From Capra hircus (taxonomy: Eukaryota > Chordata > Mammalia > Artiodactyla > Bovidae), in contig NC_030822.1 of assembly GCF_001704415.2 (NCBI RefSeq), forward strand, positions 50,151,345 through 50,215,344: 64,000 nt of DNA, in the 5' to 3' direction. A program made the position numbers and the translations under genes. Shown one piece after another: positions 45,847 to 57,199 of this stretch; within the stretch, counting starts at the first letter, position 1, and every line of letters starts with the position of its first letter. The notes beneath the pieces were generated by a model. That model did not search any database. It was given only the letters and a program-made list of their open reading frames with translations, and was not told the DNA's origin.

Positions 45847-46165
45847 GGTTTCCCTGGTGGCTCAATGCTAAAGAATCCATCTATCAGTGCAGGGGACATG
45901 GGTTCGATCCCTGGTCTGAGAAGATCCCACATGCCTCAGAGCAACTAAGCCCATGAACCACAACTGTTGAGCCTGTGCTCTAGAGCTCAGGAGCCACAAC
46001 TACTGAGCCCTTGAGCTCTAGAGCCCATGCTCCTCAATGAAAGAAGCCACAGCAATGAGAAGCCCAGGCACTGCAATTAGAAAGTAGCTCCTGCTCACCC
46101 CAACTAGAGGAAAGCCTGTGCTGCAACAAAGACCCAGCATGGCCAAAAATGAATAATAAACAAAA
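45847..46165 (+). repeat. CHR-type SINE, long form
   Basis: It starts GGTTTCCCTGGTGGCTCAAT, has GGTTCGATCCCTGGTCTGAG and a body with repeated GAGCTCTAGAGCCCATGCTC modules. It ends CAAAGACCCAGCATGGCCAA plus an A-rich tail. Confidence 0.9.
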
Positions 46166-46189
46166 AGTTTAAAACATTTCTGCTCCTCA

Positions 46190-46660
46190 ACATTGCCAGA
46201 GCCATCTTTCTAAACAAGCCATGTCATTCTCCTAGTTTAAACCCTTGAAGGGGATGCCATCACTTCAAAAGCAAAGTCCAGTCTCCCTGGTAAAGCACAT
46301 AAAAGTCCTGGGGGGCCCTGGCCCCTTCTCACACACCCACCTCAGGCCTCAGTCCTCACACCTCCACCCTGAGATCTACATTCTATCAACACTAAAGGCT
46401 TGCACCTTCCACTGATTCACGTTGGTCTCCTCTCCCCTAAAGCTCTTTCTGACCCTGGGACAGTACCCCAGCAATGTTATTTACCCTTGAAGTCTCAGCC
46501 CAAGGCTCCTCTCCTCCCAGAAGCCTGCCTGGCCCTCCTTCTGTGGTTTCCCCTAGGACCCCGTGCTCCCCTCTGCTTTATACCTGTAACCCAGCAAGAC
46601 CCCAAGATGCCTCTCTCAGGCAAACCCCTCCCCAGGTTCTCTGCTGCAGCTCCTTTCTGA
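46190..46660. repeat. Old LINE2-like relic
   Basis: GCCATCTTTCTAAACAAGCC, CCTTGAAGGGGATGCCATCA, GCAAAGTCCAGTCTCCCTGG and CCAAGGCTCCTCTCCTCCCA are characteristic of LINE2 3' sequence. Open reading in this tract is not a gene. Confidence 0.6.
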
Positions 46661-46854
46661 AATACCTAGATAAGAGTATCTGATGCACACTTCCTAAGCT
46701 GTTTTACAGATGCTAAAACTACCACCAAATGGAAGATGTTAATGACTTGATAACAATGAGCATAGCTACTGGAACCTAAGGAGGATGGATAATGTGAAAC
46801 CCCTGTGACACCACACTGTTACCTCAATATCAAGCAATCAGAGAACTTTGCAGG

Positions 46855-46996
46855 GGTGTGTGTGTGTGTGTGTGTGTGTGCGTGCGCGCGTGGTGTGCGT
46901 GCGCGTGCGTGCGTGCGCGTGCGCGCGTCTCTGTGCGCGCGTGTCTCTGTGCGCGCGTGTCTCTGTGTGAGTCTCTGTGTGTGTCTCTGTGTGTGT
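46855..46996. repeat. Compound TG/GCGC alternating repeat
   Basis: A TG run leads into GTGCGCGCGTGGTGTGCGTG, then a roughly 16-base unit (GTGCGCGCGTGTCTCT) repeated three times, then TCTCTGTGTG units. The tract is almost entirely alternating purine and pyrimidine. Confidence 0.93.
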
Positions 46997-47180
46997 TCTC
47001 AGTTATGTCTGACTCTTCCAACCCTATAGACTATAGCCCAGCAAGCTCCTCTGTCCATGCAGTTCTCCAGGCAAGAATCCTGGAGTGGGCTGCCATTTCC
47101 TGATCTAGGGATCAAACCCGCATCTCTTCTCCCCTGCCTTGGCAGGCAGATTCTTAACCACTAATGCCACCCGGAAAGCC
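46997..47180 (-). repeat. Bov-tA SINE
   Basis: TTCTCAGTTATGTCTGACTC to ATTCTTAACCACTAATGCCA on the plus strand. It directly abuts the compound repeat. Confidence 0.9.
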
Positions 47181-47194
47181 TCATCTGGTCTTTA

Positions 47195-47392
47195 CGCACT
47201 GCTACTTGGATAACCAACAAGGACCTACTGTATAGCACAGGGAACTCTTCTCAATGTTATGTGGCAGCCTGGATGGGAAAAGACTTTGGGGGAGAAAGGA
47301 ATATATATGGCTAAGTCCCTTCATTGTCCACCTGAAACTATCACAATATTGTTAATCAGCTATACTCCTGTACAAAATTAAAAATTAAAAAA
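47195..47392 (+). repeat. Ruminant L1 3' end
   Basis: CAAGGACCTACTGTATAGCA, CAGGGAACTCTTCTCAATGT and TTAATCAGCTATACTCCTGT followed by an A-rich tail. Confidence 0.88.
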
Positions 47393-50127
47393 AAATGCTC
47401 TCCTGAAACCCTTCAGGGAGCTCAAGCTTTTTGAGCACTAGTTGTCCTGGACTCCTTGTCTAAGGCCTTATAATAAATGCTGCTCTTTTCTTCACCACAA
47501 CCCAACATCAGTAGATGGGCGAGCAGACCCAAGTTTGGTTCAGTAACATACCTACTTATTTAATGACCTGATTTTTCAGTATCTTCTATGACAGCTACCA
47601 TTTATCAGGAATAAGACTTCTTACTCACTTTTCTGCCCCTGGCACACAGAAGGGCATTAATTAATATTTTATGTTAAAGGAAATTAAATGAACAGCATTG
47701 TATATAAATATATATTTTTTAACCCCATTTGTCAGTTTCTCAACAGTTAAAGACTGATAAGAACACCTCCTCCTTTATAACTCAAGGGCTGAAGAAATCA
47801 CATGGGGGTGAAAATGAAGTGGGGGTGACTCTCAACCATCAAAGGTACTATGAGATCAGGTTCTACAACCAAACAAACTGGTTATCTGCCACCTCCCACA
47901 TTCTGGAACTGTGAGGCTGCTTCCAGAACTCAGGTCTAGAAAAGATAGCTGCTCTGCTGGGCGGAGTCTTTGCAGTGGCTTTTCAGGACTCACAGAGGGA
48001 AACCCTACAAAATCTGAAATCTCCTATGAGGAAAGAGGCTTTGGGGAACATCCAAGGTATTATTAGTAACTACTAATAATATCCTTATGCTGATAGGCAA
48101 AGCACCGGGAAGAAACAAAACTGATTATGTCCCTCTAGATCAGACTGTCAAGCTAGGGTTTGGGTTTGGTTTTGGTCAGAGTGTAAAAACACAACATCCC
48201 CCTCTCTGAAGAACACTGATTCTACACAAGAAGACCTGCAAACCCCTGAGCAGGTTCACGATGACAGCATGCTGACTGAAGGGTTAAGTGACTCCCAGAA
48301 GAAGTTCTTATTTACTCATTTCAGACATGCAGGAGCAAAAACAAACTGTTCCTCTTCTTACTCTCAATTTCAATTAACAACAACAAAGAAAACAGCCTCA
48401 GTGGAGAATCTCAGCAGAAGCTGAAACAAGTAACTATAAACTCTTAGCTGTGCTAATTAGGGAGAGAAAGACATGAATAATTTAAAAAAAAAAAAAAACA
48501 CCTAAACTTAATTCTTACATTAAGCAAGGTTCCAACCTCTGTTCTACTAAACCTCTTACTAGAATTAGATGTTACCCCTTACTCCCTAAGGTTGGGTAAG
48601 CTTTGCGTCAGAAAGCTTGTCCCCCAGTCTCTCCCTCCAGCTGGTTCAGAAACATCTCGGAGCCACAGTGGGGCTGGATGTCTCGCTAACCTCTGTATCC
48701 TCTCTTCCTAGAACAATAACTGGCTTCTCATGGATATTCAACAAATGTTTGTGCAATTGACCTAAAATGATGCCTAACAGAAACATGTTCAATTTCTGTC
48801 CAGCGTGAATCTGAGCTCCTGACAGTCACATTCTCACCAGGTTGCACACATCTGGGGGCCCCCCGCCATGCACATTTGCGTTCCAGGGATTGCCATTAAC
48901 CACAGAACACCAGAGAACTGCCCCCGACCCCCAGGGCTTTGTAAGACTGTTATGCTACTCCACCTCTTCCAGTTTTATTAATCAGGAAAAAAATTAAGCA
49001 GCGCTGGAACACTAAGTGTGCATGACCTATTTATCGAACAATCAAACATTTACTAAGTGCCTGCTAGCCTGCGTAGAATAAAAATCCTTGTCTACAAAGA
49101 CCGTGTTAATGAGTTGAGGAATTCAGGCATATGATGAAAAGGTAACTAACAAATGGAGGCAGTATGTGCTGAATGCCCAATCAACGAGACAGCTGCCGAT
49201 AAACAGCACGAGACGCGAAGGAGGGAGCCCAGGCCTCGGCTGGGGACAACAGCCTTAGAAGGGTCTGAAGCCCTAGACCAGCAACACAAGTCCAGTTGAG
49301 TCAGAAGGAGCCTCCACTCACGTGGTTTAAAGATCTGAACTAATTACAATAGGATTTTCTGCTTCTCTTCTGATGAGGCTGACAGCACACAGGTCAAAAG
49401 CAGAGCAGCAGGAGAAGCAAGGGGAAAAAAAAAACTCTGTGAGCAAAATACAAATGCCAGGTGGCTGCACTACACAGGTTTTGGCCCAGCTCAGACTGAT
49501 ATCTGGGACACGCGCACCTGTCAATAGGAGGCCTGAACATATTTTCAATTTGCAAACGCATTATTTAAATCACACCTACAGACACCTCCAAATGAGCTGA
49601 GCAAATAAAGGAACACTAGAGAGCCCATCTCCCACGTGTCTACGACCCCAGAGTCGTTCAACGTCGGCAGAGGGCCCTGTGACCTTCTGGCAGCAGGTCT
49701 CATTTCCTGATCGTGTTTTGCTGCAGCTCGCTAGCAATGACTCTGCGTTCCCTGAGCACATATGCGCCGACAGATGGTGTAAGAGGATCAGAATCACGTT
49801 AACTGCTTCAGAAAAGCTAGTTTGGAATGCAAATATAGTCTGGAGGAGAGTTAAACAAGGGAAAATCAGGAAGTGTGTCTCTGCAGTCTGACTGCCACAC
49901 ACAGAATGAAATGTATTCCCAGGCAGTCAAACTACCACAGAAGTCCCCTACCACACTCCTCCCAGAGTGTCCTGGATGCCACATTGTGTATTTAAGTATC
50001 TTAGCACTAGAGGATGGACTCCCTGAGAGTGGAGGAAAACATCCTATTTCTCTTTAGACACACGTCACCCATCACCGTAAGTGCTTGAGAAATGTGTGAG
50101 ATGGGAATTAATAAATTAATGGATAAA

Positions 50128-50269
50128 CAGAGACTTCCCTGGCGGTCCAGTGATTAAGACTCCATGCTCCCAATGCAGGAGGCATGGGTTTGATCCCTGG
50201 TCAGGAAACTCAGATCTTGCATGCCACACGGCAAGGCCAAAAGGAAAAAAAAAAATACAAGTTACAGAA
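50128..50269 (+). repeat. CHR-type SINE with 15-base target duplication
   Basis: It starts CAGAGACTTCCCTGGCGGTC, has GGTTTGATCCCTGGTCAGGA and ends in poly-A. It is flanked by the exact repeat AAATTAATGGATAAA at 50113-50127 and 50270-50284. Confidence 0.95.
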
Positions 50270-50889
50270 AAATTAATGGATAAATACATGATGACATGTA
50301 TGTGGGAAGCAGGTGCCCTCTGACTGTCCTCCTCTTTACAAACAACAACCTGAACGTGGACACAGCATGCTGCATACAAAGAGGGCTTCTTCAGGCTCCT
50401 GGCTCTAAGGCAGCCTCTGACCAGCGCTGCATGGACCAGAGAGCAGCCGGGTGAACGGCAGAATGGCAGGACTTTGTTTCTCCCTGTTTCTTGGAGGCCA
50501 GTCTGCTCAGCACAAGTCCCACTACCCACAAGGAAAAGAAACCAGTTGTTAAGATCTCTTTTTTCAAACCACCCACCTCTCTGTCTTGCTGCTAATCCTG
50601 TTTCTAAAAGGAGTAAAGAAAAAGAAGGCTTTCTTCCTTGCATTAAATGAGATGATTATAGAAGCCCTCTCCTCCTCCTCTAGCAACCTGTCTCATGAAT
50701 TCAGCCCCATAACAAGAAGAAGTGAGAGCTAGTCTGCCCCAGCCTAATGTTGACAAAATTAACCGTTGTCACAACTCGGACAAAAGTAATGAAAGAACTG
50801 GTTCTGATAATATCAGATTCAAGAAGGCAGAAGTTACTAACTCTTGACATTTTTGCTTTTCAGAGGAATGTACTGCAAAGAATACAGAA

Positions 50890-51040
50890 TGTAATTTAAA
50901 GACGTGAATGTTAGTCTTGCCTGTTATGAACAAAGCGGTACTTTGAGCAAGGTACTTTACTTTCTGAGCCTCTGTTTTCTCATCTATAAAATGAAGCCAC
51001 TAACCCAAATGTCCTTTCCAGTCTAGCTGTAAAAACCCCA
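50890..51040 (+). repeat. MIR-type SINE relic
   Basis: AGCAAGGTACTTTACTTTCT and GAGCCTCTGTTTTCTCATCT are the MIR core in forward orientation. Confidence 0.68.
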
Positions 51041-51484
51041 GAACCAAAGGTTATCATAGTAAAAGTCACCTGGTTATCTAATAACACGCATTCCTGAAAT
51101 TATTACTCAAGTACTATTATTATTATTACTCATTCTATGAATAACTGTGTCACACACAAAGCTAAGAAAGACAAATTGAAGAGCCTCCAGTTAATTTTTT
51201 AGTCATTATTAATTTATATTTTATAATATAGAGTTGTACTTTTTCAAATCAATAAAATTATTTCTTTTGTTCCTCTCTGAGAGAGGAAAGGCAGATTTTC
51301 AGTCCCATTTTATAAACAAGAAAAGTTTAAATAATTTCCTTAGTCACAAATTTTGTGCTCAATAACCTAGTGAAACAAATAATCCACATATAATCACAGA
51401 GTTAAATTTCTGGAAGAACAGTATGATGTTAAAAAGCTTCATCAAAAAATACAGAAATTAATCATACTAAGGGAAGAAATTTAC

Positions 51485-52580
51485 TATGCCAAAGCCTTTG
51501 ACTTATTGTTTATTATTGTTTATTGTGTGGATCACAATAAACTGTGGAAAATTCTGAAAGAGATGGGAATACCAGACTACCTGACGTTGCCTCTTGAGAA
51601 ACCCATATGCAGGTCAGGAAGCAATAGTTAGAACTGGACATGGAACAACAGACTGGGTCCAAATAGGAAAAGGAGTACGTCAAGGCTGTATATTGTCACC
51701 CTGCTTATTTAACTTCTATGCAGAGTACATCATGAGAAACACTGGGCTGGAAGAAGCACAAGCTGGAATCAAGATTGACGGGAGAAGTATTAATAACCTC
51801 AGATATGCAGATGACACCACCCTTATGGCAGAAAGTGAAGAGGAACTAAACAGCCTCTTGATGAAAGTGAAAGTGGAGAGTGAAAAAGTCGGCCTAAAGC
51901 TCAACATTCAGAAAACTAAGATCATGGCATCTGATCCCATCACTTCATGGGAAATAGATGGGGAAACAGTGGAACAGTGGCTAACTTTATTTTTGGGGGC
52001 TCCAAAATCACTGCAGATGGTGATTGCAGCCATAAAATTAAAAGACGCTTACTCCTTGGAAGGAAAGTTATGACCAACCTAGATAGCATATTCAAAAGCA
52101 GAGACATTACTTTGCCTACAAAGGTCCATCTTAGTCAAGGCTATGGTTTTTCCAGTGGTCATGTATGGATGTGAGAGTTGGACTGGGAAGAAAGCTGAGC
52201 GCCGAAGAATTGATGCTTTTGAACTGTGGTGTTGGAGAAGACTCTTGAGAGTCCTTTGGACTGCATGGAGATCCAACCAGTCCATTCTGAAGGAGATCAG
52301 TCCTGGGTGTTCATTGGAGGGACTGATGCGAAAGTGGAAACTCCAGTACTTTGGCCACTTCATTCAAAGAGTTAACTCATTGGAAAAGACCCTGACGCTG
52401 GGAGGGATTGGGGGCAGGAGGAGAAGGGGATGACAGAGGATGAGAGGGCTGGATGGCATCACCGACTCGATGAACATGAGTTTAAGTGAACTCTGGGAGT
52501 TGGTGATGGGGAGGCAGGCCTGGTGTGCTGTGATTCATGGGGTTGCAAAGAGTCGGACACAACTGAGCAACTGAACTGAA
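51485..52580 (+). repeat. BovB (RTE) LINE with reverse transcriptase remnant
   Basis: A frame of 159 codons (51594-52073) contains KGVRQGCILSPCLFNFYAEY and LRYADDTTLM, reverse transcriptase palm motifs including the catalytic YADD. A shifted frame (52143-52433) carries the C-terminal KKAERRRIDAFELWCWRRLL part. The end is the ACTGAACTGAA tail. It is 5' truncated and frameshifted. A short TTATTGTTTATTATTG insertion near 51503 breaks the sequence just after AAAGCCTTTGACT. Confidence 0.94.
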
Positions 52581-53437
52581 GTAAGCCAAGAGAGAAAGAT
52601 AAATATTGTATGATATCACTTATACCTAGAATCTAAAAATGATACCAATGAACTTATCTGCAAGACAGAAACTGACTCACAGATACAGAAAACAAATTTA
52701 TGGTTCCCAAAGCAGAAGCAGAGAAAAATTAGGACTTTGGGATTAAAATACACACACTACTTTGCATAAAATAAACAACAAGGACCTATGGCATAGCACA
52801 GGCAACTATACAGTAAGTCCCCTACATACAAACCTTCAAGTTGTGAACTTCCAAACATGTGAAAATGCATGTGGTTCCAGCAAGGAACCAGAACCTGAGC
52901 CATCAACGTCAGGCATGAATGAAATTGCAGCTTGCCTTCCGTCTCCTATTGCTGATGATCCTTCAGCTCCACCACCTCCCACCTCCTCTCCCTCCTCCAG
53001 TTGGTAACTCCTCTTGCCTGTTCACTCGATGCCAGCCCCTGTATGCCAGCTGTTGCGCTGTACTACTGTACTTTTCAAAATACTAAACTGTAAGACTTAA
53101 AATGTTTTCTTCATTTTTGTGTTTGCTTTTTCTGCATTACTTTTAGGAAAAGCGTTATAGACCTGTTATAATACAGTGCTATACAGATGATTGTGTTAGT
53201 TGGGTATATCGAGGCTAGCTTTGCTGGACTTAAGAACAAACTGCTCTCAGAACGTGCAACTTGTTCGTATCTAGGGGCCTTACAGTGCTCACTATTTTAT
53301 AATAACCTGTAACAGAAGAGAATATAAAAAAGAATATACAGAGATTTATGTATCTGTATATATGTATACTGACCACTCTGCTGTACACCTGAAACTAACA
53401 CAACATTGTAAATCAATCAACTGTATTTCAATAACTT
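52581..53437 (+). repeat. Ruminant L1 3' end, split by a DNA transposon
   Basis: AGAGAGAAAGATAAATATTG, GATATCACTTATACCTAGAA and CAAGGACCTATGGCATAGCA before the insertion. CTCACTATTTTATAATAACC, TCTGCTGTACACCTGAAACT and the T/A-rich end come after. It stops about 28 bases from the exon donor at 53465. Confidence 0.85.
52810..53286. mobile_element. Tigger-like nonautonomous DNA transposon inside L1
   Basis: The left terminus ACAGTAAGTCCCCTACATAC and the inverted right terminus (plus strand GTTCGTATCTAGGGGCCTTA) match over about 24 bases with a few mismatches. The left part reads SKEPEPEPSTSGMNEIAACL in one plus frame, resembling the C-terminal tail of pogo/Tigger transposases. The catalytic domain is absent. 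Confidence 0.75.
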
Positions 53438-53465
53438 TTTTTTAAGGCTCCATGGAGACACTTAC

Positions 53466-53554
53466 TTCAGCTCGTTGGTTTCCATGCCCTGGGCAATGGC
53501 CATGATGATGCCGCCATGGTCCCCCCATGTGTAGTAGTGAGGTCCGGGCAGAGC
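53466..53554 (-). CDS. SORL1: SORL1 exon: VPS10p propeller
   Basis: 89-base exon, phase 0 in and phase 2 out. It encodes ALPGPHYYTWGDHGGIIMAI followed by AQGMETNELK, about human residues 534-563. The WGDHGG motif sits at the start of a propeller blade and is strongly conserved in the VPS10p family. The last codon (AAG) is split across the intron. The donor GTAAGT is strong. An L1 3' end stops only about 25 bases beyond this donor, so the largest intron (12.3 kb) opens almost directly into repeat sequence. Confidence 0.95.
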
Positions 53555-53780
53555 CTGGAGGGAGACACAGACAGACAAGTGCTCATGCCACTGCCAGGGA
53601 GGTGGCCAGGAAGGAACAGTGCGCACCTCACACACATTCACAGGCACATGCACACACAAGGCAGGGATGCCACCACCTGAATACAAATTTCCATTCCCAG
53701 AGTACTTCACATCCATTATCTCACCTGCTGCACACAGCCCCAGGCAGGAACAGAGCAAGTACTCACATCCCGATTTTTAA

Positions 53781-54035
53781 ATTTCATTTATATATACCCA
53801 GCTGCACTGCGTCTCTGTTGTTGCACATGGGCTTTCTCTAGTTGCGGTGAGCGGCAGGGTCACTCTCTAGTTGTGGTGGGTGGGCTTCTCATTGGGGTGG
53901 CTTGTGGACTCAACAGTTGTGGTGGACAGGCTTAAGCTGCCCCAAGGCATATGGAATCTTCCCAGACCAGGGACTGAACCTGGGTCCCCTGCATTGGATG
54001 GTGGATTCTTAACCAGTAGACCATCAGAGAAGTCC
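53781..54035 (-). repeat. CHR-type SINE
   Basis: Plus-strand text includes TGCACATGGGCTTTCTCTAG, the complement GGGACTGAACCTGGGTCCCC of the B box, and ends AACCAGTAGACCATCAGAGA. Confidence 0.88.
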
Positions 54036-54170
54036 CCAGTGGTTTTTTTTTTTTGCCAAATGAAAAAAAACTAGAGTTTCTAATAAAAGTGGCAGACTAT
54101 AAACAGCAAAGGTAGGAATCAAACTCAAATCTCTGCGCTTCACCAGCTGTGATTAAAGGGTAACCAAGCA

Positions 54171-54365
54171 GGGACTTCTCTGGTAGTCCACTGGTTACGG
54201 ATCTGCCTTCCAGCGCAGAGGACACAGGTTTGATCCCTGATCAGGGAGCTAAGATCCTACATGCTGAGGGGCAACTAAGCCCATGTGCCCCAACTACTGA
54301 GCCTGCACACTCTAGAGCCTGTGCACCTGAATGAGACCCAGCACAGGCCCCCCAAAAACAAACAA
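54171..54365 (+). repeat. CHR-type SINE
   Basis: GGGACTTCTCTGGTAGTCCA with GGTTTGATCCCTGATCAGGG. GTAACCAA before (near 54160) and after (near 54366) suggests a target duplication. Confidence 0.88.
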
Positions 54366-54369
54366 GTAA

Positions 54370-57199
54370 CCAACTGGAATTCTGGGTCTACTGTGACAGA
54401 ATAAGCCCACTAGAGCCCACCTTTCCTACTAATTACAAATAGAAACCTTTGGACAAAATGGCAGCTACCTGAGGATGCTGTCAAGTAAACAGAATCAGGC
54501 AGCTTGTGAAGGGGCCTAAAAACCTGGAGAAGCTACCCAAATGACTGAGGCTTCCTGGTACACCTTTACCCTGAGGGAATGCCCCAGCCTCGGATACCAC
54601 AATCCCAGGCAGGTGGCTAAAGTTTTATAGAAATTTTCTGCTTAAGGAGACAGGAAATAAGCTCCTGCAATTTTCCTACAGAAAAATGTAGATGGAATCC
54701 CAGAGAGGGGAGTTTGAGGAAGTAAACCCTCTAATTCTGTGTATAGACTCAGATTTCAGCTTGACCCCTAAGCTGTATGTGTGTGGAACAGACCCAAACC
54801 AGCACAGAAAAGACTCAGCAACCTGAACCGAGGTTTCCACAGAATGCAAGATGGAACTTACAGTCCGCCTCTGAACAGATTCATTACATGCTAAAACAGA
54901 AATTGCCACATCCTCCAGAAGATTTCATTTCATGTCCTGGATACTATCCAAAAATCACTCAACATACATACAGCTCAGGAAAATGTCTCCAATCCTCCAG
55001 GGAAAAGACAATCAATGGGTGCCAAGCTCAAGACAATTCAAAGGTTGGAATTGCCAAATGCTATAAAAACAGTCATAACTGTGTTTCACAATGTAAAGGA
55101 AAACACACCTGAAATGAGCAAAAGACAAGAATTCTTCCCAGAGAAGTGAAAACTACTTTATAAAAAAAAAAAAAGGAAAGAACTCTAGAACAGGAAAATG
55201 AAGTGTTTGAAATAGGAAAGTCATTGACGGGCTCAATGACAGAACAGAAATGACAAAGGAATTAGTGAATTTAAACGTGAATATACAGGAATAAAAATGA
55301 TCTATTCTAAAGAACGTACAGAATAAAAGACTTAAAAGAGAAAAGCCCCAAAGACTCATGGGACAAAGGGCCTAATAATTGCAGGCCATGATGAACAGGA
55401 GAAAGGAACTGAAGCAGGAAAAATATTTGAAAAAAATAATGGCTGAAAATTTCCCAAATTTGATGAAAGAGATAAATTTGTATATTCAAGATAAGTGTCC
55501 CCCAAAACACTAAGCACAAAGAAAATTATACCTAGAAACATCATAATAAAACTGTCGAAAACCAAAGATAAAACAATATCAGAGTATCTTAAGAAAAATG
55601 ACATGATACATACATGAAAATGATAACCAATGAGTATAGATTTCGCATCAGAAGATAGTACATCTTCAAAGCACAAACGCACCTGGGAGATACTATCGGT
55701 TCAGTTCCAGACCACCACAAAGACACGAACCACCATGAAGCAAATCACATAGTTTTTTGGTTTCTCAGTGCTTATTAAAGTTATATTTGCACTAAACTAC
55801 ACTCTAGTAAGTGTACAAGAGCATTATGTATAAATAAAACAATGTACATACTTTAATTTTAAAATGTTTTATTGCTCAATGGAGTAGAACAGAAAGCCTT
55901 AAAATAGACTCACACATATATGGCCAATTGATTTTCAAACAGGCACCAAGGCAATTCAGTGGAGGAAAGAGAAGTATTTCCAACAGGGGATATTGGACCA
56001 ACTGAATGTCTATAAGGATAAAGGAATATCAACCCTTCTCTCATACCAGATATACAAATTAACTCAAAATAGATCATAAACCTAAACCCTAAAACTATAA
56101 AACCTGCAAAAGAATAAGTAAGGGACAATCTCTGCAACCGTGGAAAGGACAAACATCTCTCAGAACAACAAAGAGCATAAAACACTGAAGAAAAGAGCTG
56201 ATAAATTAGACTTCATCAAAAGTAAAAACATCTACTCTTCAAAAGACACCATGAATTTAAAAAAAAAAAAAAAAAAAAAACAAGCCACAGGCTGAGGAAA
56301 TATTTATAATACACAGAAAAAGACTTAAATCCAGAATTTTTTTTTTTTTTCAGAAAAACCTCTTACAGCTCAATAAGACAACCTAATTTTTTAAAAAGGG
56401 TAAAATATCAGAACAGACCCTTCAGAAAAGATTTTTAAACAGCCAATGAGCACATGAAGCTCAACATCATTAGTCAAAGAAATGCCAATTAAAACTACAA
56501 TGAGATATCAAATGCACTTATTAAAATGTGTAAAATTTAAAATGTTGACCTTATCAAGTGTTGGCAAGCATCTAAAGCAATCAGAACTCACACACTGCTG
56601 GTGGAAATGTGAAATGATACATCCACTTTGGAATATAATTTGCTAATTCCTTTAAAAGTTAGACATATACCAATTAGGTTGCCCACTCTTTCCTTCCTGC
56701 AGTATCTACCCAAGAGAAATTAAATATATATGTCCACCTAAAAAACATGTAATTAAATGCTTGTAACAACTACATTGTAATCAGTAGAAATGAGAACGTT
56801 CATCAACTAACCAATGGATAAAGAAATTGTGGAATATCCCCACAATGGGATACTAATCAACAATAAAAAAGGAAAGAACCGCTGATAAATGAAACAACAT
56901 AAAAGAACCTCAAAATTCTCACAATGAGAGCTAGCAGCCAGGCCAAAAGACTGCACAGTGTATGAGTCCATTTACACAGAATTCTAGAAAATGTTAATAA
57001 TCTGGAGGGATGAGGGTAGAGAGAGGGATGAATCGCAAAGGAGACAAAAAGATACTTGGGTGGGGCGATGAAGCGGTCTTAATCGTGGTGCGTTGGTGAA
57101 GAGGTAGTAAGGGTGATCAATTCTGATCAAACAGTATACTTCAAATACGTGCAGTTTATTGTACCTCTATATACCTCAATAAAGTTGTTGTTGTTGTTG
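54370..57199 (+). repeat. Old L1 (L1M-type) relic ending in GTT microsatellite
   Basis: The 5' part has ORF1-like AATGGCTGAAAATTTCCCAA and ATACCTAGAAACATCATAAT. The 3' part has ORF2-end and UTR sequence: TGGCCAATTGATTTTCAAAC, CACACACTGCTGGTGGAAAT and AAGAAATTGTGGAATATCCC. It closes at TCAATAAAG followed by GTT repeats. A Tigger1 fragment lies between the parts, with homopolymer runs at 56259-56280 and 56337-56351. ORF2 is mostly deleted. Confidence 0.78.
55675..55880. mobile_element. Tigger1-type DNA transposon fragment
   Basis: CACCTGGGAGATACTATCGG, TTCAGTTCCAGACCACCACA, CATAGTTTTTTGGTTTCTCA and ATTATGTATAAATAAAACAA follow the terminal 200 bases of the mammalian Tigger1 consensus in order. 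Confidence 0.82.

Larger units (their letters stand above)
41169..53465 (-). other. SORL1: SORL1 largest intron (12.3 kb), VPS10p
   Basis: Repeats listed separately cover 41640-42545, 43143-43347, 44690-44945, 45847-47392, 50128-50269, 50890-51040 and 51485-53437. Most of 42550-43140, 43350-44690, 44950-45840, 47400-50110 and 50270-51480 is unique to my eye. The GAG run at 42661-42677 is a short microsatellite. No exon, promoter or RNA gene is recognised. Confidence 0.82.

Noticed and set aside
46190..46660. Possible gene in a proline-rich open tract
   Set aside because: The text follows LINE2 3' sequence order and has no start, splice or domain evidence.
46805..47103. Cysteine/valine-rich open readings
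   Set aside because: They are translations of the TG/GCGC simple repeat (CVCVCV patterns), not protein.
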